Source of the DNA: Cercis canadensis
Taxonomy: Eukaryota; Streptophyta; Magnoliopsida; Fabales; Fabaceae
Direction: 5' to 3'
Length of the DNA stretch: 64,000 nucleotides
Assembly: GCA_003255065.1 (NCBI GenBank)
Contig: QAOA01006379.1
Coordinates: 34,989-98,988, forward strand
A program made the position numbers and the translations under genes. Shown one piece after another: positions 1 through 11,171 of the stretch. Every line of letters begins with the position of its first letter. Positions within the stretch are counted from its first letter, which is position 1. The notes below the pieces were generated by a model, which saw only the letters and a program-made list of their open reading frames with translations, made no database searches and was not told the DNA's origin.

Positions 1-345
1 GTGGAAACGGAAGATTTTTTAAGAAACGTTTTAAATAATTTTAAGCAATAACTTTTTTTAATTTTAAAAGATTCTAACATAATAATAGTGATAAAAATAT
101 ATAAAATTAGATAATATAGTATTGAATAATTACATTTGTAACCAAATAACATTAATATAATCAATGTCTAAAAATGTTTAAAAATATTTAAGATACATAA
201 AACTTAATGAAAAGTACATATTATACTTTAAGTTTCAAATATTTTTAAGTAATAATTTTAAAAATTTTAAATTTTTTTAATATAATAATGATGATAAAAT
301 TATATAAAATTAGATAATGTAATATTAAATAACTATTTTTGCCCG
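1..345. repeat. AT-rich imperfect direct duplication
   Basis: The first 345 bases hold no gene. Two stretches of about 130 bases (roughly 35-150 and 235-345) resemble each other: both run from a phrase like AAGYAATAA through an A/T tract to TATAAAATTAGATAAT. This looks like an old tandem or transposon-derived duplication. No terminal repeats were found that would define an element. Confidence 0.45.
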
Positions 346-505
346 AAACACACTCATTTTGGCTACCAAAAATGACTATCTCTCTTCCAGCCTGCATAGT
401 GCATAGCTTCTTGGCTTCATTTTTCTTCTTCTATCGCGGTTGAGTTAGTAGCAAAGCGATGCTCACCCTCTGAATTTTTTGGGCAAAATCACAGAGACAA
501 AAACC

Positions 506-835
506 ATGTCAATTTTCTCAATTTCTTCTTTACTTCCTTGTTCTTATTCTGCAACTTCAACTTTGTCTCCTCCACCACTTTCCCATCACAATGCCGCTTC
601 TACCTTGCACACCAAGTGTTCGTTCATAGTTTCACTATGCAAAATCAAGAACCCATTTATGAAATTGGAGCAACAGCACCATTCAAAGCTCTTCTCTGTG
701 AGTAGGGGAGGAGGAAGAAGGCCCAAGAGCAGCATGGTGGTTATGAGCATGGAGACCGGAGTTGGAGTTATGGGCACCAAATTGGGAATGATGAGCTATT
801 TCCAACCCAACGGCGAGGTCATGCCAGTGACTGTG
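506..835 (+). CDS. RPL3: Plastid 50S ribosomal protein L3, exon 1 only
   Basis: The translation from ATG 506 (context ACCATG) starts with a Ser/Thr-rich, acid-poor stretch of about 80 residues, as in a chloroplast transit peptide. It then enters the conserved L3 start METGVGVMGTKLGMMSYF and continues to MPVTVV. An upstream in-frame TTG at 479 is not a plausible plant start. The most likely splice donor is GTGGGA at 836, giving a phase-0 end; a GT at 834 is the alternative. L3 binds 23S rRNA near the peptidyl-transferase centre in the plastid stroma. The expected next part of L3 was not recognised downstream: the sequence turns CT-rich and then into retrotransposons. Either intron 1 holds the whole transposon block, or this is a detached first exon. 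The family assignment is firm; functionality is open. Confidence 0.82.
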
Positions 836-1349
836 GTGGGAATCTTCCTCAGTCTTCCTCTACTACATGTTTCTCTCTCTTCCTCTTCGATTTGTTTCTC
901 TCTCCTCCCCTGTGATCTCTTTTTTTCTCTTTCGTTGTGATCTCTGTCTCCTTCTTCCTCTGCATTCCGTAATCTATCTCTCTCTCCTTCCCTCCCTTCC
1001 TCTGGCCTCTATCCCTTGATTTCTGATTCGCTTCGAAATGCACCGAAATTTCTTCATTTCCTTCGAAATGCACCGAATCTCTTCTATTTCGATGGAAACA
1101 GTTGATTTTCGGAATTGGAACCATGTTTCGTGTCGTTATCTTACGAAACCAAAAAATTTCGTGTGTTTCGTCCGAAACGACACGACATTTTGTTCCTTGA
1201 TTGAAAGTGCAAGAAATAGATTCATGATTGTTTTGATTCTTTTAAATTCTTGATTGTTCTTCTTGCTCACTTAACTTTTGCATTCTTGGAAGTTGTTGTT
1301 GGGAAATGATCTCTTAGTTATTTTCCTTCTTTCCTAGTTTTAACTCTAG
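836..1349. other. Non-coding: CT-rich tract and a small inverted repeat
   Basis: No gene is visible. Positions 850-1000 are CT-rich. At 1035-1085 the phrase TTCGAAATGCACCGAA occurs twice. At 1126-1186 two arms, TTTCGTGTCGTT and AACGACACGAC, form an imperfect inverted repeat around a second small hairpin, GTTTCG-TC-CGAAAC. If the L3 gene is intact this would be intron 1. Confidence 0.4.
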
Positions 1350-1387
1350 TTTGCCCGGGACGTGCAAAGGATAAGTGTAGGGGGATT
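1350..1387 (+). other. Stem-loop plus polypurine tract before LTR A
   Basis: TTTGCCCG and CGTGCAAA (1350-1368) pair over 7 of 8 bases around a GGA loop. AAGTGTAGGGGG follows (about 1373-1384), and the LTR begins at 1388. A purine tract next to a TG-starting LTR is the plus-strand primer site, so the LTR at 1388 is best read as a 3' LTR whose own internal region is gone. The same layout recurs at 10615-10655. Confidence 0.6.
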
Positions 1388-2820
1388 TGATGAACAGTAT
1401 TTTTATATATTAATTAATTCTCATTTTTAACCTCCTAATCCTATTTTGGGCCTATTTGATTGGGCTTGGGTCATATTTCATTAATTAAGTTCAAATTGGG
1501 CTTAAGTGTGTTTTTCAGCATTATTAGGGTTTTGACACTATTCTATATTTTGGGTATATCTTTAGTTTTGGATGTCTAAAAATTGTGATTCTTGCCATGT
1601 AGGAAAGCTAAGAGGATTATATACAACTTTCATTTAGACCTCCAAGGCCAATTCAGACGTTCAGTGGGTCAAATTTAACCTGGAAGTCAGAGTAGAGTTG
1701 CTGCTACTGGATCCTAACCCGCATGCAGTGTTTGGACCATAACTTGTGTTGTATATGTTGTATGGACTTGAAACTAGTCCCATTGGAAATCTAAGACGCA
1801 GAGATTAAATTGTTATGAAGGTTAGTTCAACAAATTATGAAGTTAAGATGGTCTTATTTCCTGTCGAAAATGGCTGATTAGTCCAGAGACCTATATGGAC
1901 TTAAATGGGCTTAACTTCCTCAATTCAGACCCAATTAGGCCCAAACTGGAGCCCATTTGAAGCTGAGGTCCAGAGGTTTAAACTAGGTTAGGGGTAAATT
2001 AGGTGTGCATGAAGTTTAGGAAGTTATAATCAGAGAAAGGAGGTAGATGAGTTATCAATTCTAGACTAGACAGTTTTAGTTTTCTCTTTTGTATTTGCTG
2101 GAACTTATTGAACTATGGTTTTCTTCCCTTATTGGAGCTTGAATTTCATGACCATGGAAGAGTAGAACTCTTGTAACTAAGTTAGACTTCTGATTAAATT
2201 TGGTTTTGTTCTTGAGATTATGTACTTAATTTGATTAAGCTTAATGCAATTTCGTTTTTCATTGGATTCTGATTGTCTGGATATTTATATGAATCATGGA
2301 GATCTTTGTGATTTATATGGATGTTTAGGTGTGAAATAGAATTTAGATTGATTAATCTTTAATTCTATGCATGAATCATTTGAAGAATTGCTAATTGAGG
2401 TTCAGTTTTTAGATTAGCCACTAATTGCTTAATCATTGTGATTACAAGATTAGTAATTGAATGAGGTTAATCGAATTCTAAGTGATAACTTAGTAGGAAT
2501 AATTAGTCATAATTAGAGATTTCGGTTGTGATTAAACTCAATTAGCATTGCTGCATTAGGACTTAATCACTCATGTTAATCTAGGATGGATCAAACCGGT
2601 TTATGGATGAATGTCTAGCTAGGTTACGTTTTAATCAACTTAATTAATCCTATTTCAATTCTGCTTTTTACAATCTAGAAATACAATTCTGTTTTACAAT
2701 CCCCTGAAATTATTGATTACACATTGCATTCCTTGTGAGACAAACCCGGATTATGCCCTCTATTGCATTCTAATTAGAGGATTCGGTTTAATTTAATTAG
2801 TTAAGTGACATTTCCAATCA
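1388..2820 (+). repeat. LTR, family A, first copy (Athila-like)
   Basis: This 1.43-kb segment starts TGATGAAC and ends AATCA. It aligns over its whole length with 15462-16922, including shared phrases such as GAAAGCTAAGAGGATTAT and TAATCACTCATGTTAATC. The two copies differ at many positions, so both are old. It is followed directly at 2821 by a gag reading frame, with no primer-binding site between. The junction is therefore a deletion or recombination product, not a normal 5' LTR leader. Confidence 0.7.
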
Positions 2821-4457
2821 AGCGGTTCAAGGATTTGATGAGAAAGTGCCCACATCACGGCTTACAGGAGTGGATGCAAATTCAAATCTTCTACAATGGT
2901 CTGAATGGCAACACTAGCTTACTTGATGCTACTGCAAATGGTTCCCTTATGGAGAAAACGGCTGAGGAAGCTATTAAGCTGCTTGATCAAATGGCGAATA
3001 ATGCCTGCCAATGGCCATCTGAAAGGATTCCAGCTAAAAAGGCTATGGGTTGCATGCTGTAGACGCCCTTGTTGCTCTTACTGCAAAAATGGACACAATT
3101 GCAAAGCACTTGGGCACTCTTACAGCTAATGCCATCCATTCAACCGTTGCTGCTTGTGAAGTGTGTCATGGTGAACACTCAAGTACGGATTGCCCAATTG
3201 TGACATTAGAAGCACCTCCATTTTTTGAAGAAGCTCATTTTGTGGGGAATTCTAATAGGCCAAGCAACCCGTACTCGAATACATATAATTTGGGACGGAG
3301 AAACCACCCAAATTTCTCCTGGAAAAATTCTCAAAATGTGGTTAAGCCACCTGGATTTCAGCTACCGTCTCAACCTTATATGCAAGCTCCTGCACCGCCT
3401 AAGATTTCTTTAAAAGATGCCCTTGCTACACTCACAGTGAATACCACTCAGTTCATGACAAGGACAGACACAACACTCTAAAATCAAGCGGCTTCTATCA
3501 GAAACTTAGAGGTACAGATGGGGCAAATCTCCAATTTACTCTCATCAAGAGGCCAAGGTTCACTGCCTAGCAATACAGAGAGAAATCCCAAAGAGCAAGT
3601 CAAAGCAATATCTCTGAGAAGTGGTAAAATACTTGAAGAACCGAAGAGAAAGGATACAGCAGCAGAAACAACCATAGAAAACAACAAAGTGACTACTGTA
3701 CCTTCAGATGATACACCTAAGGGAGAGGTAGTTGAGGAGCGAAAATCAAAGTCTATTCTCTTCCCTGATAATCCTCCACCTTACAAACCTCGGGTGCCGT
3801 TTCCTCATCGGTTTCAGAAGCAGAACATGGTCAAGCAGTTCTCTAAATTTCTTGAAGTTTTTAAGAAGCTCCACATCAACATACCTTTCGCAGAGGCATT
3901 GGCACAAATCCCAAGTTATGTGAAGTTCATGAAGGAGATTCTCACTAATAAGAGGAGATTAGAGGACTATAAAACAATTGCACTTAATGAAGAGTGCAGT
4001 GTCATTCTCCAGAACAAGTTACCTCCAAAGCTCAAAGATCCAGGGAGTTTTATTATTCCTTGCACTATTAGTGATATTTTCTTTGGAAAGGCATTATGTG
4101 ATTTAGGTGCATCTATTAATTTAATGCCTTTATCTGTTTACAGGAAACTTGGACTGGGAGAAGCAAAGCCGACCTCTATCACTCTCCAGTTAGCAGATTG
4201 ATCTCTCAAGTACCCCCAGAGGAATCCTAGAAGATGTGCTCATAAAAGTGGACAAGTTTATCTTCCCTGTGGATTTCGTAGTGCTTGATATGGAGGAAGA
4301 TCAGGAGATACCCATTATCCTTGGCCGACCTTTCTTGGCCACAGGGAATGCCCTCATTGATGTGCAGAAGGGGTAACTCATACTTAGAGTCAACGTTGAA
4401 GAAGTTTCCTTCAATGTCTTCAAGCCTCTAAAGCAGTGTGATGAAGCAAACAGTTGT
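2821..4457 (+). pseudogene. Retrotransposon gag and aspartic protease, degraded
   Basis: Gag enters mid-domain with the conserved phrase RFKDLMRKCPHHGLQEW, then FYNGLN, a gag capsid region. The frame shifts near 3050. A zinc-knuckle-like CEVCHGEHSSTDC follows at about 3156-3195. The protease core is ALCDLGASINLMPLS, an Athila-style D-L-G-A active site, near 4095-4135. Premature stops are TAA at 3479, TGA at 4199 and TAA near 4375, where Gln, Arg and Gln would fit. A further frameshift lies after 4205. In a live element these proteins form the particle and process the polyprotein. Confidence 0.82.
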
Positions 4458-6259
4458 ATGTGGCTTGACATGATTGACCATTGCACTACAAAGGCCTTTC
4501 TAGCTAGTCACCCTCTAGAACCATTGGAAGCTTGTCTTTTAGGCATCTCTCCTGAGGAAAATCCAGAAATCAACAGTTGTGTGAACTTCTTGAATGTTGT
4601 TCCTCCTCAGTTTATCAAAAGATCCTATGAGGAACTTGGCAAAGGTGGTTCACGACCTCCTCCATCTATAAAGAAACCTCCTGTGCTAGAACTCAAGCCT
4701 TTACCTGAGCATCTTAAATATGCTTACCTTGGTGACTCTTCCACTCTTCCGGTCATTATTTCATCTTTCCTAAAGGAGGAAGAGGTGGATAAGTTACTAA
4801 GGATCTTAAGGGAGCATCAGGCAGCCATCGGATGGACCATCTCAGACATAAAGGGGATCAGCCCCTCCTTGTGTATGCACAAGATTTTGATGGAAGATGA
4901 CTTTAAACCCTCCACTGAGCATCAACGTCGGCTGAATTCGAATATGAAAGAGGTGTTGCGAGCAGAAGTACTGAAGCTTCTGGATGCCGGTATCATCTAC
5001 CCAATCTCCGACAGTGCATGGGTGAGTCCAATGCAGGTAGTGCCTAAGAAGGGCGGCATGACGGTTGTCAAGAATGAGAATAATGAGCTCATTCCTACAC
5101 GGACAGTCACTGGGTGGCGAGTTTTCATTGACTACAGGAAGTTGAACAAAGCTACAAGGAAGGACCATTTTCCCCTACCGTTCATTAATCAGATGCTTGA
5201 TCGACTTGCAGGTCATGCCTATTATTGCTTCCTTGACAGCTATTCTGGATATAATCAGGTCTCCATTGCTCCCGAAGACTAAGAGAAGACGACTTTCACC
5301 TGTCCCTATGGGACTTTTGCATTCAGGCGCATGCCCTTTGAATTATGCAATGCACCAGCTACTTTCCAAAGGTGCATGATGTCTATTTTCTCTGATATGG
5401 TGGAGCATTATATTGAGGTTTTCATGGATGACTTCTCCGTATTTGGATCTACTTTTGACACTTATCTGCTGTTTTGAAAAGATGTGAGGAGACCAATCTG
5501 GTTCTCAACTGGGAGAAGTGTCATTTTATAGTCCAAGAGGGTATTGTGCTTGGACACAAGGTTTCAGCTCAGGGACTTGAGGTGGACAGGGCAAAAATTG
5601 CTAGCATAGAGAAATTGCCTCCACCTACTTCAGTTAAAGGTGTGAGAAGTTTCTTGGGACATGCAGGTTTCTATAGATGGTTCATCAAGGATTTCTCCAA
5701 GATCACTAAGCCCTTATGCAACCTTCTCTTAAAGGACGTTCCATTTGTGTTTTCTAAGGAATGTCTTCAGGCGTTCAAAAATTTGAAAAAGGCTTTGACC
5801 TCGACACCCATTATTATTGCACTAGATTGGTCATTGCCTTTCGAGCTCATGTGTGACGCCAGTGACTATGCAGTTGGGGTAGTTTTGGGTCAACGATGGG
5901 ACAAGTTGCTACATGCCATTTATTATGCCAGCCGTACACTTGACCCTGTTCAGATGAATTATGCCACTACTAAGAAGGAGCTCCTAGCGGTTGTCTTCAC
6001 CTTCGACAAATTCAGAGCATATCTCATTGGCTCGAAGGTAATAGTCTTCACTGATCACTCTGCCATCAAATACTTATTGGAGAATAAGGATGCCAAACCA
6101 AGGTTAATTCGATGGGTTCTTCTCTTACAAGAATTTGACTTGGAAATTAGAGACAAGAAAGGCACTGAGAACCTAGTTGCAGATCATCTTTCTAGACTTG
6201 AGGCTCCAGATGAGTTAGGGGATACTGAAGTTCCCATTGATGACTTTTTTTTCGAATGA
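4458..6259 (+). pseudogene. Retrotransposon reverse transcriptase and RNase H, degraded
   Basis: RT motifs are seen in order: GIIYPISDSAWVSPMQVVPKK, read from about 4990, VFIDYRKLNKAT, CFLDSYSGYNQ, TFTCPYGTFAFRRMPF, and the catalytic FMDDFSVFG near 5425. RNase H follows with [15 protein letters not shown] (about 5850), the phrase [13 protein letters not shown] and [15 protein letters not shown] at 5281 replaces a probable Gln. The frame breaks near 5460-5475 through a small deletion just after the FMDD motif, and again near 6237 before integrase. RT copies the RNA into DNA; RNase H removes the RNA strand. Confidence 0.88.
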
Positions 6260-7575
6260 GCAACTCTTTGCTCTTTCTACCACAGTTCAACCATGGTTTA
6301 GTGACAATGCTAACTTCTTAGTTGTCAACCTTCTTCCACCGGATCAAAGCTACCATCAAAGGAAGAAATTCCTTTCCGTGGCCAAGCATTACTACTGGGA
6401 TGAGCCACTCCTTTTCAAACACTATTCTGATTCTATCATTCGACGATGTGTTCCTGAAGAAGAGATGGAAAGCATTCTCCATCATTGCCATGCATCACCC
6501 TATGGTGGACACCATGGTGCAACTAGAACAGTAGCCAAGATTCTTCAATCTGGTTTTTACTGGCCTACCATCTTCAAGGATGCACACGCTTATGTCTCGG
6601 CTTGTGATCGTTGCCAAAGAACAGGTACCATCTCACGTCGTCATGAAATGCCACTGAATAATATTCTAGAGGTGGAGTTGTTTGATGTATGGGGAATCGA
6701 TTTCATGGGTCCTTTCCCTTCATCCTACAACAATCAGTACATATTGGTGGTCGTGGATTATGTGTCTAAATGGGTGGAGGCAATAGCTACACCAACCAAT
6801 GACTCAAAAGTGGTGGTGAACTTCCTGAAGAAGCACATTTTCACTAGGTTTGGCACTCCCTGAGCACTAATTAGTGATGAAGGCACGCACTTCAAAAATC
6901 AATATCTTGGTGCCCTATTGACCAAATACGGAGTTATATATCGGATTGCCACTGCCTATCACCCACAGACTAATGGACAAGTGGAGATTTCTAACCGGGA
7001 GTTGAAATGGATTCTGGAGAAAATGGTAAATGCCAATAGGGAAAGATTGGGCAAGGAAGCTGGACGATGCACTGTGGGCATACAGGACAGCATTCAAGAC
7101 ACCCATCGGCACCTCACCATACCGGTTGGTTTTTGGGAAGGCTTGTCATCTACCAGTTGAAGTGGAACATCAAGCATACTGGGCCACCAAGAAATTGAAC
7201 TTTAATCTAAAAGTTGCGGGTGAAAAAAGGTTACTTCAATTGAATGAGCTTGATAAATTTCGCCACGATGCATATGAAAATGCCAAGCTCTATAAAGAAA
7301 GAACCAAGACATGGCATGACAAACGCATCCAGAAGCGTGTATTCATTCCGGGTCAAAAAGTCCTCTTATTCAACTCCCGTCTTAAGTTATTTCCTGGAAA
7401 ATTGAAGTCCCGATGGTCGGGTCCCTTCATTGTTGACACTATTTTTCCCCATGGAGCTATTGAAGTCAAAAGTAGAGATCGTAAGTTCAAGGTCAATGAC
7501 CAACCCTTGAAGCACTACGTGGATGGTGGGGATGAGTTTCCAAAATCATCCATCACTCTCACCACCCCCGGTTGA
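6237..7575 (+). pseudogene. Retrotransposon integrase, degraded
   Basis: The zinc-binding region [16 protein letters not shown] with CDRCQRTG is followed by the catalytic core: D in [10 protein letters not shown] in ISDEGTHF and E in [16 protein letters not shown] at 6861 interrupts the core where Arg is expected (CGA to TGA). A frameshift near 7040 moves the C-terminal part ([17 protein letters not shown] to the stop at 7575) into another frame. There is no chromodomain, as expected for Athila. Integrase would insert the cDNA into the chromosome. Confidence 0.87.
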
Positions 7576-8093
7576 TGCTTTTCAGAACATGTCAGGCTGA
7601 GGACTATAAACCAAGCACTTGTTGGAAGGCAACCCATCATTCTGAACCCTATCTTTTATGTTTACTTGATTAGAGTCTTTCAGTTATTTATTAATTTTTA
7701 GTATTCTTAGTAACTATTTTTCTTCTCTTTCTTCAAATTTATGTTTAAACAGGTGAGGAAACAAGTTTGGGGGTCCAAAAGCTGGGAAATTAAGGCTGAA
7801 ATGACCGGATTCACAAAACAGGGCAGAAGCTTGCGCGCCGCAGCGCATGTCCTCAGCGCCCACTTCAGGGCGCCACAGCGCCCTTTCGTACAATGCAAAG
7901 AAGACTGAAGCGAGGGCGCCGTAGCACCCTACCCAAGACGCCACAGCAACCTAGTCTCGGACAAGAGGCACAGCAGGGCCAGAACCAAGGGCGCCACAGC
8001 GCCAACTTCAGGGCGCGACAACGCCCTTTCACGAGCAAGGCCACAGAGAAATAGGCGCCGCAGTGCCCAGGTGCATCTCCATTTCTTACACCC
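7576..8093 (+). other. Spacer after pol: stem-loop, PPT-like motif and hairpin array
   Basis: This is the non-coding leader of the third ORF. GTTG-GAAGG-CAAC (7621-7633) is a small stem-loop just after pol. AAGTTTGGGGGT stands at 7763-7774, identical to the motif at the 3' LTR. Six copies of a 16-nt hairpin motif follow, at about 7833, 7868, 7914, 7989, 8011 and 8053; the clearest is GGGCGCCACAGCGCCC at 7868-7883. Confidence 0.6.
7833..8068. repeat. Dispersed 16-nt hairpin motif array 1
   Basis: Each full copy has a 6-base stem, GGGCGC with GCGCCC, around a 4-base CACA or CGCA loop. Copies are 22-75 bases apart with unrelated sequence between, so this is not a simple tandem repeat. Variants such as GGGCGCCGTAGCACCC at 7914 differ mostly by C-to-T or G-to-A. 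The array ends 26 bases before the ATG of the third ORF. Confidence 0.6.
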
Positions 8094-9284
8094 ATGGCAC
8101 CACCAGCCAAGCAGAAGGCAGTTGCATCCCCCTCCGGCTCCGGAACTTATGACCGAAAGAAGTTTGTGCACAAGGAGGCAGAGGCCTGGTTCTTGGATGC
8201 CGTCATCCATAAAGCACTAGTGCCTGAGCAAGGCTTGGTTTTCACCAGAGCTCTCAATCCTAAAATTCGGGAATTAGCCGACATTAATGGATGGTTGCAC
8301 TTTATGGATCATCCAATCACAGCCGTGGTGTCTGTCATCAAGGAGTTCTATGCCAACGCCAAATTCCGAAAGGAGTTCAAGGTGTTTGTGAGGGGCAAAT
8401 GGGTACCATTCGACAATCGCTCCATCAACGCACTATTCGGCCTCCCGGACATTGACAACGATGAATACCTTCGCTACCTCCATGATGGACCCGACTGGGA
8501 CACCATCATTCGCACCCTCTGCCAGTCGGATACATAGTGGAAGTTGCGCGACGACACCCCTATTTCATTTCGAGCATTGGCATTGGAGACCGTGAGCAAG
8601 GTGTGGTACCATTTCTTGTGTGCCCGCCTTCTTCCTACGGGCCACCTGAGCGATGTCACCGCGCACCGGGCCATCCTCCTCTATTGCATTGTGACGGGGA
8701 AGTCCATCGACATCGGCACTATCATCCAGTAGTCCATTCTCCAGTCCATCGACAGCACCAAAGGCTTTGCCTTTGGCCACCCCTCGGTGATTCAGATGTT
8801 ATGTCAGCAGGCCGGGGTAGAGTGGAGGGCTAAGGAGGAGTTGTTTCATCCGAAGCAACCATTGGACGCCACCGCCCACCGTCTTCAGAGTCCACAATCC
8901 AGTGCACCACTGCCGGCACGCCATCGGGCACTTCCGCGGACACCCCCATCTACCGCCACACAGGCACCTGAGACCCAGCCGTCGAGTTCCTCCGGGTCTA
9001 GCTTGGCCCACCTAGAGCGTCAGATATCTCGCCTACTCCAGTATGTGGATCGCTTATCCAGTTTTATGCATTAGACTGAGAGATTCATGGAGCGAGCCGA
9101 CCTTTTTTTTGAGCACCAGATGAGCTTTAATGCTCATCTGGCCGAGTTTCATAGCCAGTGCTCCGCCATTCCACCGTTCCCGCCGCCACCGGTGCTTCCG
9201 CCTTATTCTCCTAGCCTCGACGAGGACTACGGTGCCACCGATGAGGACCCGGGCGACACCGACAGCATGTCTGAAGCCTTCTAG
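8094..9284 (+). pseudogene. Third ORF of element B (Athila post-pol protein)
   Basis: One frame stays open from ATG 8094 to TAG 9284 apart from three in-frame TAG codons at 8535, 8730 and 9072, each where CAG would fit. Without them it encodes about 396 residues. The N-terminal part, with WFLDAVIHKALVPEQGL and VRGKWVPFDNRSINALFGLP, resembles a domain found in plant transposon proteins beside Athila-type pol genes. The C-terminal part is Pro/Ser-rich, with a short helical stretch (SLAHLERQISRLLQYVDRL) and a Pro-rich acidic tail. No signal peptide or clear membrane span was seen, so an envelope role is not supported. Function unknown. Confidence 0.7.
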
Positions 9285-10614
9285 GGAAGTATTTTTCTTT
9301 CTTTTTGGGTTTCATTGAGGACAATGCATGTACTAAGTTTGGGGGTAGAAAAACACTATTTTATGTGCTAAGTACGTAATTGTTTTCTATTCCCATAACT
9401 TGTAGTAATGAGTAATGAGATGATATTTGTGTAAGTTTGAAACTCCAGGGTCAGTGATAAAATCTTTTGTGTAGTAATCAGAATTTTGAAAATATGCATA
9501 AACTTAAGTTACATGATTACACACCTGTGATTTTTCTGCTATGATTAACTTTCTCCTTGACACACTTTAAGTACTTGATCCAATGCATGACCCTAGTGAA
9601 CTTCAAAGTAAATTTATGCATGCTTAACACTTAATGACCTCATGTGAACTCTAGAACTAGTTAGAATGCCACTTGAGGCGAAATCCTAGGCTTTGAGACA
9701 TTAAGGAGATAATCTAGGCATTGTTTGGATAGATTGAGCCTTTCAAGACAAACCATGTTCTGTTAACCCCCTTAGTCACCCCAGTTGAGCCTGACACTTG
9801 ATCTTTTCTTTGTCAACCCATACAAAAATCTGAAACCTTCAGTATTTTCCCTAACCTTACACTCATGATTCATACAGATGCTAGGAAAAATATTGAGAGC
9901 ACATTGACATATAGGGAGGATGGGTGGAGTAATGAACCTTGAAAAAAAATATATATATGCACAAAAATTGTGCCCTCTTGACTCACAATGTGAATGAAAA
10001 AGGTTGGTCACCCCCGTGAATAAATAAAAGAAGGAATAAAAGTTGGGGATGAAACCAACCATGTAAGAAAGAACAAGAGGAAAAAGAAAGCAAAGAGAAA
10101 AGAATCAAGGTAGTTGACAAGTGAGACAGGAAAGCAATGAAAAGATTGGGTGAAAACCTAAGTGAAAGAAGTGCTCTAGAATCCTAGCTGAGGCAATGTG
10201 TCATGGGTGATTTGAGCCATATTGATAACCTTATGCCACACCCTAAATATAGCTTTACATTACAAGCTTGGAAAAGACTTTTTGATCTTTAATGTTAACA
10301 ATAAGCCTACATTTGTGGAGAGTGACATGATAACTAGCCTATGGAGTTCTTTAATATTCAAATTCAGAGGTCAAACATCTATGAGTAAAAGCATGTATAA
10401 AATGATTAATATTCCATTTGGTCAATGTGCATGGATACACACACACACACTCAAGGAGTTTGTTAGTTGTGAAGGAATTCAATGATAGAGTACTTCACTA
10501 TTCTGATTTAAGTATGTTTTCTGGAATTCTGATTTTTCCCTATCTTTGAGACCTAATGGAGGAGTAGAGCAAAGACATTTGTCTGGAGTTCGAAAAGTTG
10601 AATAGAGCCCTTGG
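9285..10614 (+). other. Long 3' non-coding region of element B
   Basis: No gene is visible. A stem-loop CATTG-AGGA-CAATG (9313-9326) is followed by AAGTTTGGGGGT at 9335-9346. The rest is unremarkable A/T-rich sequence with a purine-rich stretch at 10060-10120. Athila-type elements usually have such a long region between the last ORF and the 3' LTR. Confidence 0.5.
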
Positions 10615-10655
10615 TTTTGCTCGAGGGCGAGCAAAATCTCAAGTTTGGGGGTATT
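10615..10655 (+). other. Stem-loop plus polypurine tract before LTR B
   Basis: TTTTGCTCG (10615-10623), loop AGGG and CGAGCAAAA (10628-10636) form a perfect 9-bp hairpin. AAGTTTGGGGGT follows at 10641-10652 and the LTR starts TGATAAG at 10656. The purine tract is the plus-strand primer. The hairpin is the strongest of several in this window that share this position. Confidence 0.75.
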
Positions 10656-10855
10656 TGATAAGTCGGTTTTATACTGCTTATCTCGTATTATTCTTGCTTG
10701 ATTTGTGTCTACTCTTGAATATCTTAGGATAGGTTTTCATAATTTAAGTCTCCTTTTTGTAGGTTTATGTTTTAGGAACCTTGAAAGTCATTTCGAAGCA
10801 AATTCGGTGCAAGAAAAAAGGAAAATCATGCAAGTTGGAATTGAAGGCAAGGTTT

Positions 10856-11171
10856 GGGCGCCGCAGCCCCCACTCAGGGTGCCGCAGCGCCCCAACGCGT
10901 TAACTAGCCAGATTTCAGGAAGGAGGGCGCCACAGCACCCTATACTAGGCACCACAACACCCTATGTTCAGGAAGCAACAAACTGAGGACAGAGAGAAGG
11001 GCACCACAGCACTCTATACTAGGCACCACAGCGCCCTAGCACGTAACAAGGAGGACGCCACAACGCCCTACAGCAGGCGCCGCAGCGCCCTAGCTTTAGT
11101 AAGTAGAACAGAAATCTAGAAAGAAGGGCGCCGCAGCGCCCATCAAGAAACTTCAGGGTGCCACAGCGCCC
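10856..11171. repeat. Dispersed 16-nt hairpin motif array 2 (LTR U3)
   Basis: Ten copies are seen, at about 10856, 10877, 10925, 10948, 10999, 11021, 11053, 11075, 11126 and 11156. The copy at 11126 is GGGCGCCGCAGCGCCC. Others carry single transitions, e.g. GGGCGCCACAGCACCC at 10925. Spacing is irregular (21-51 bases). The array lies upstream of the TATA box and therefore in U3. Confidence 0.65.

Noticed and set aside
849..1253. Open frames on both strands in the CT-rich stretch after the L3 exon
   Set aside because: Low-complexity composition (Arg/Lys/Glu-rich on one strand, Ser/Phe on the other), no family features.
7707..8210. Cys/Ala/Trp-rich minus-strand frames
   Set aside because: They arise from the GC-rich hairpin array and lie antisense to the third ORF leader.
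8094..9284. Envelope protein, making the element virus-like
   Set aside because: No signal peptide, membrane span or cleavage site is visible; only the position after pol would suggest it.
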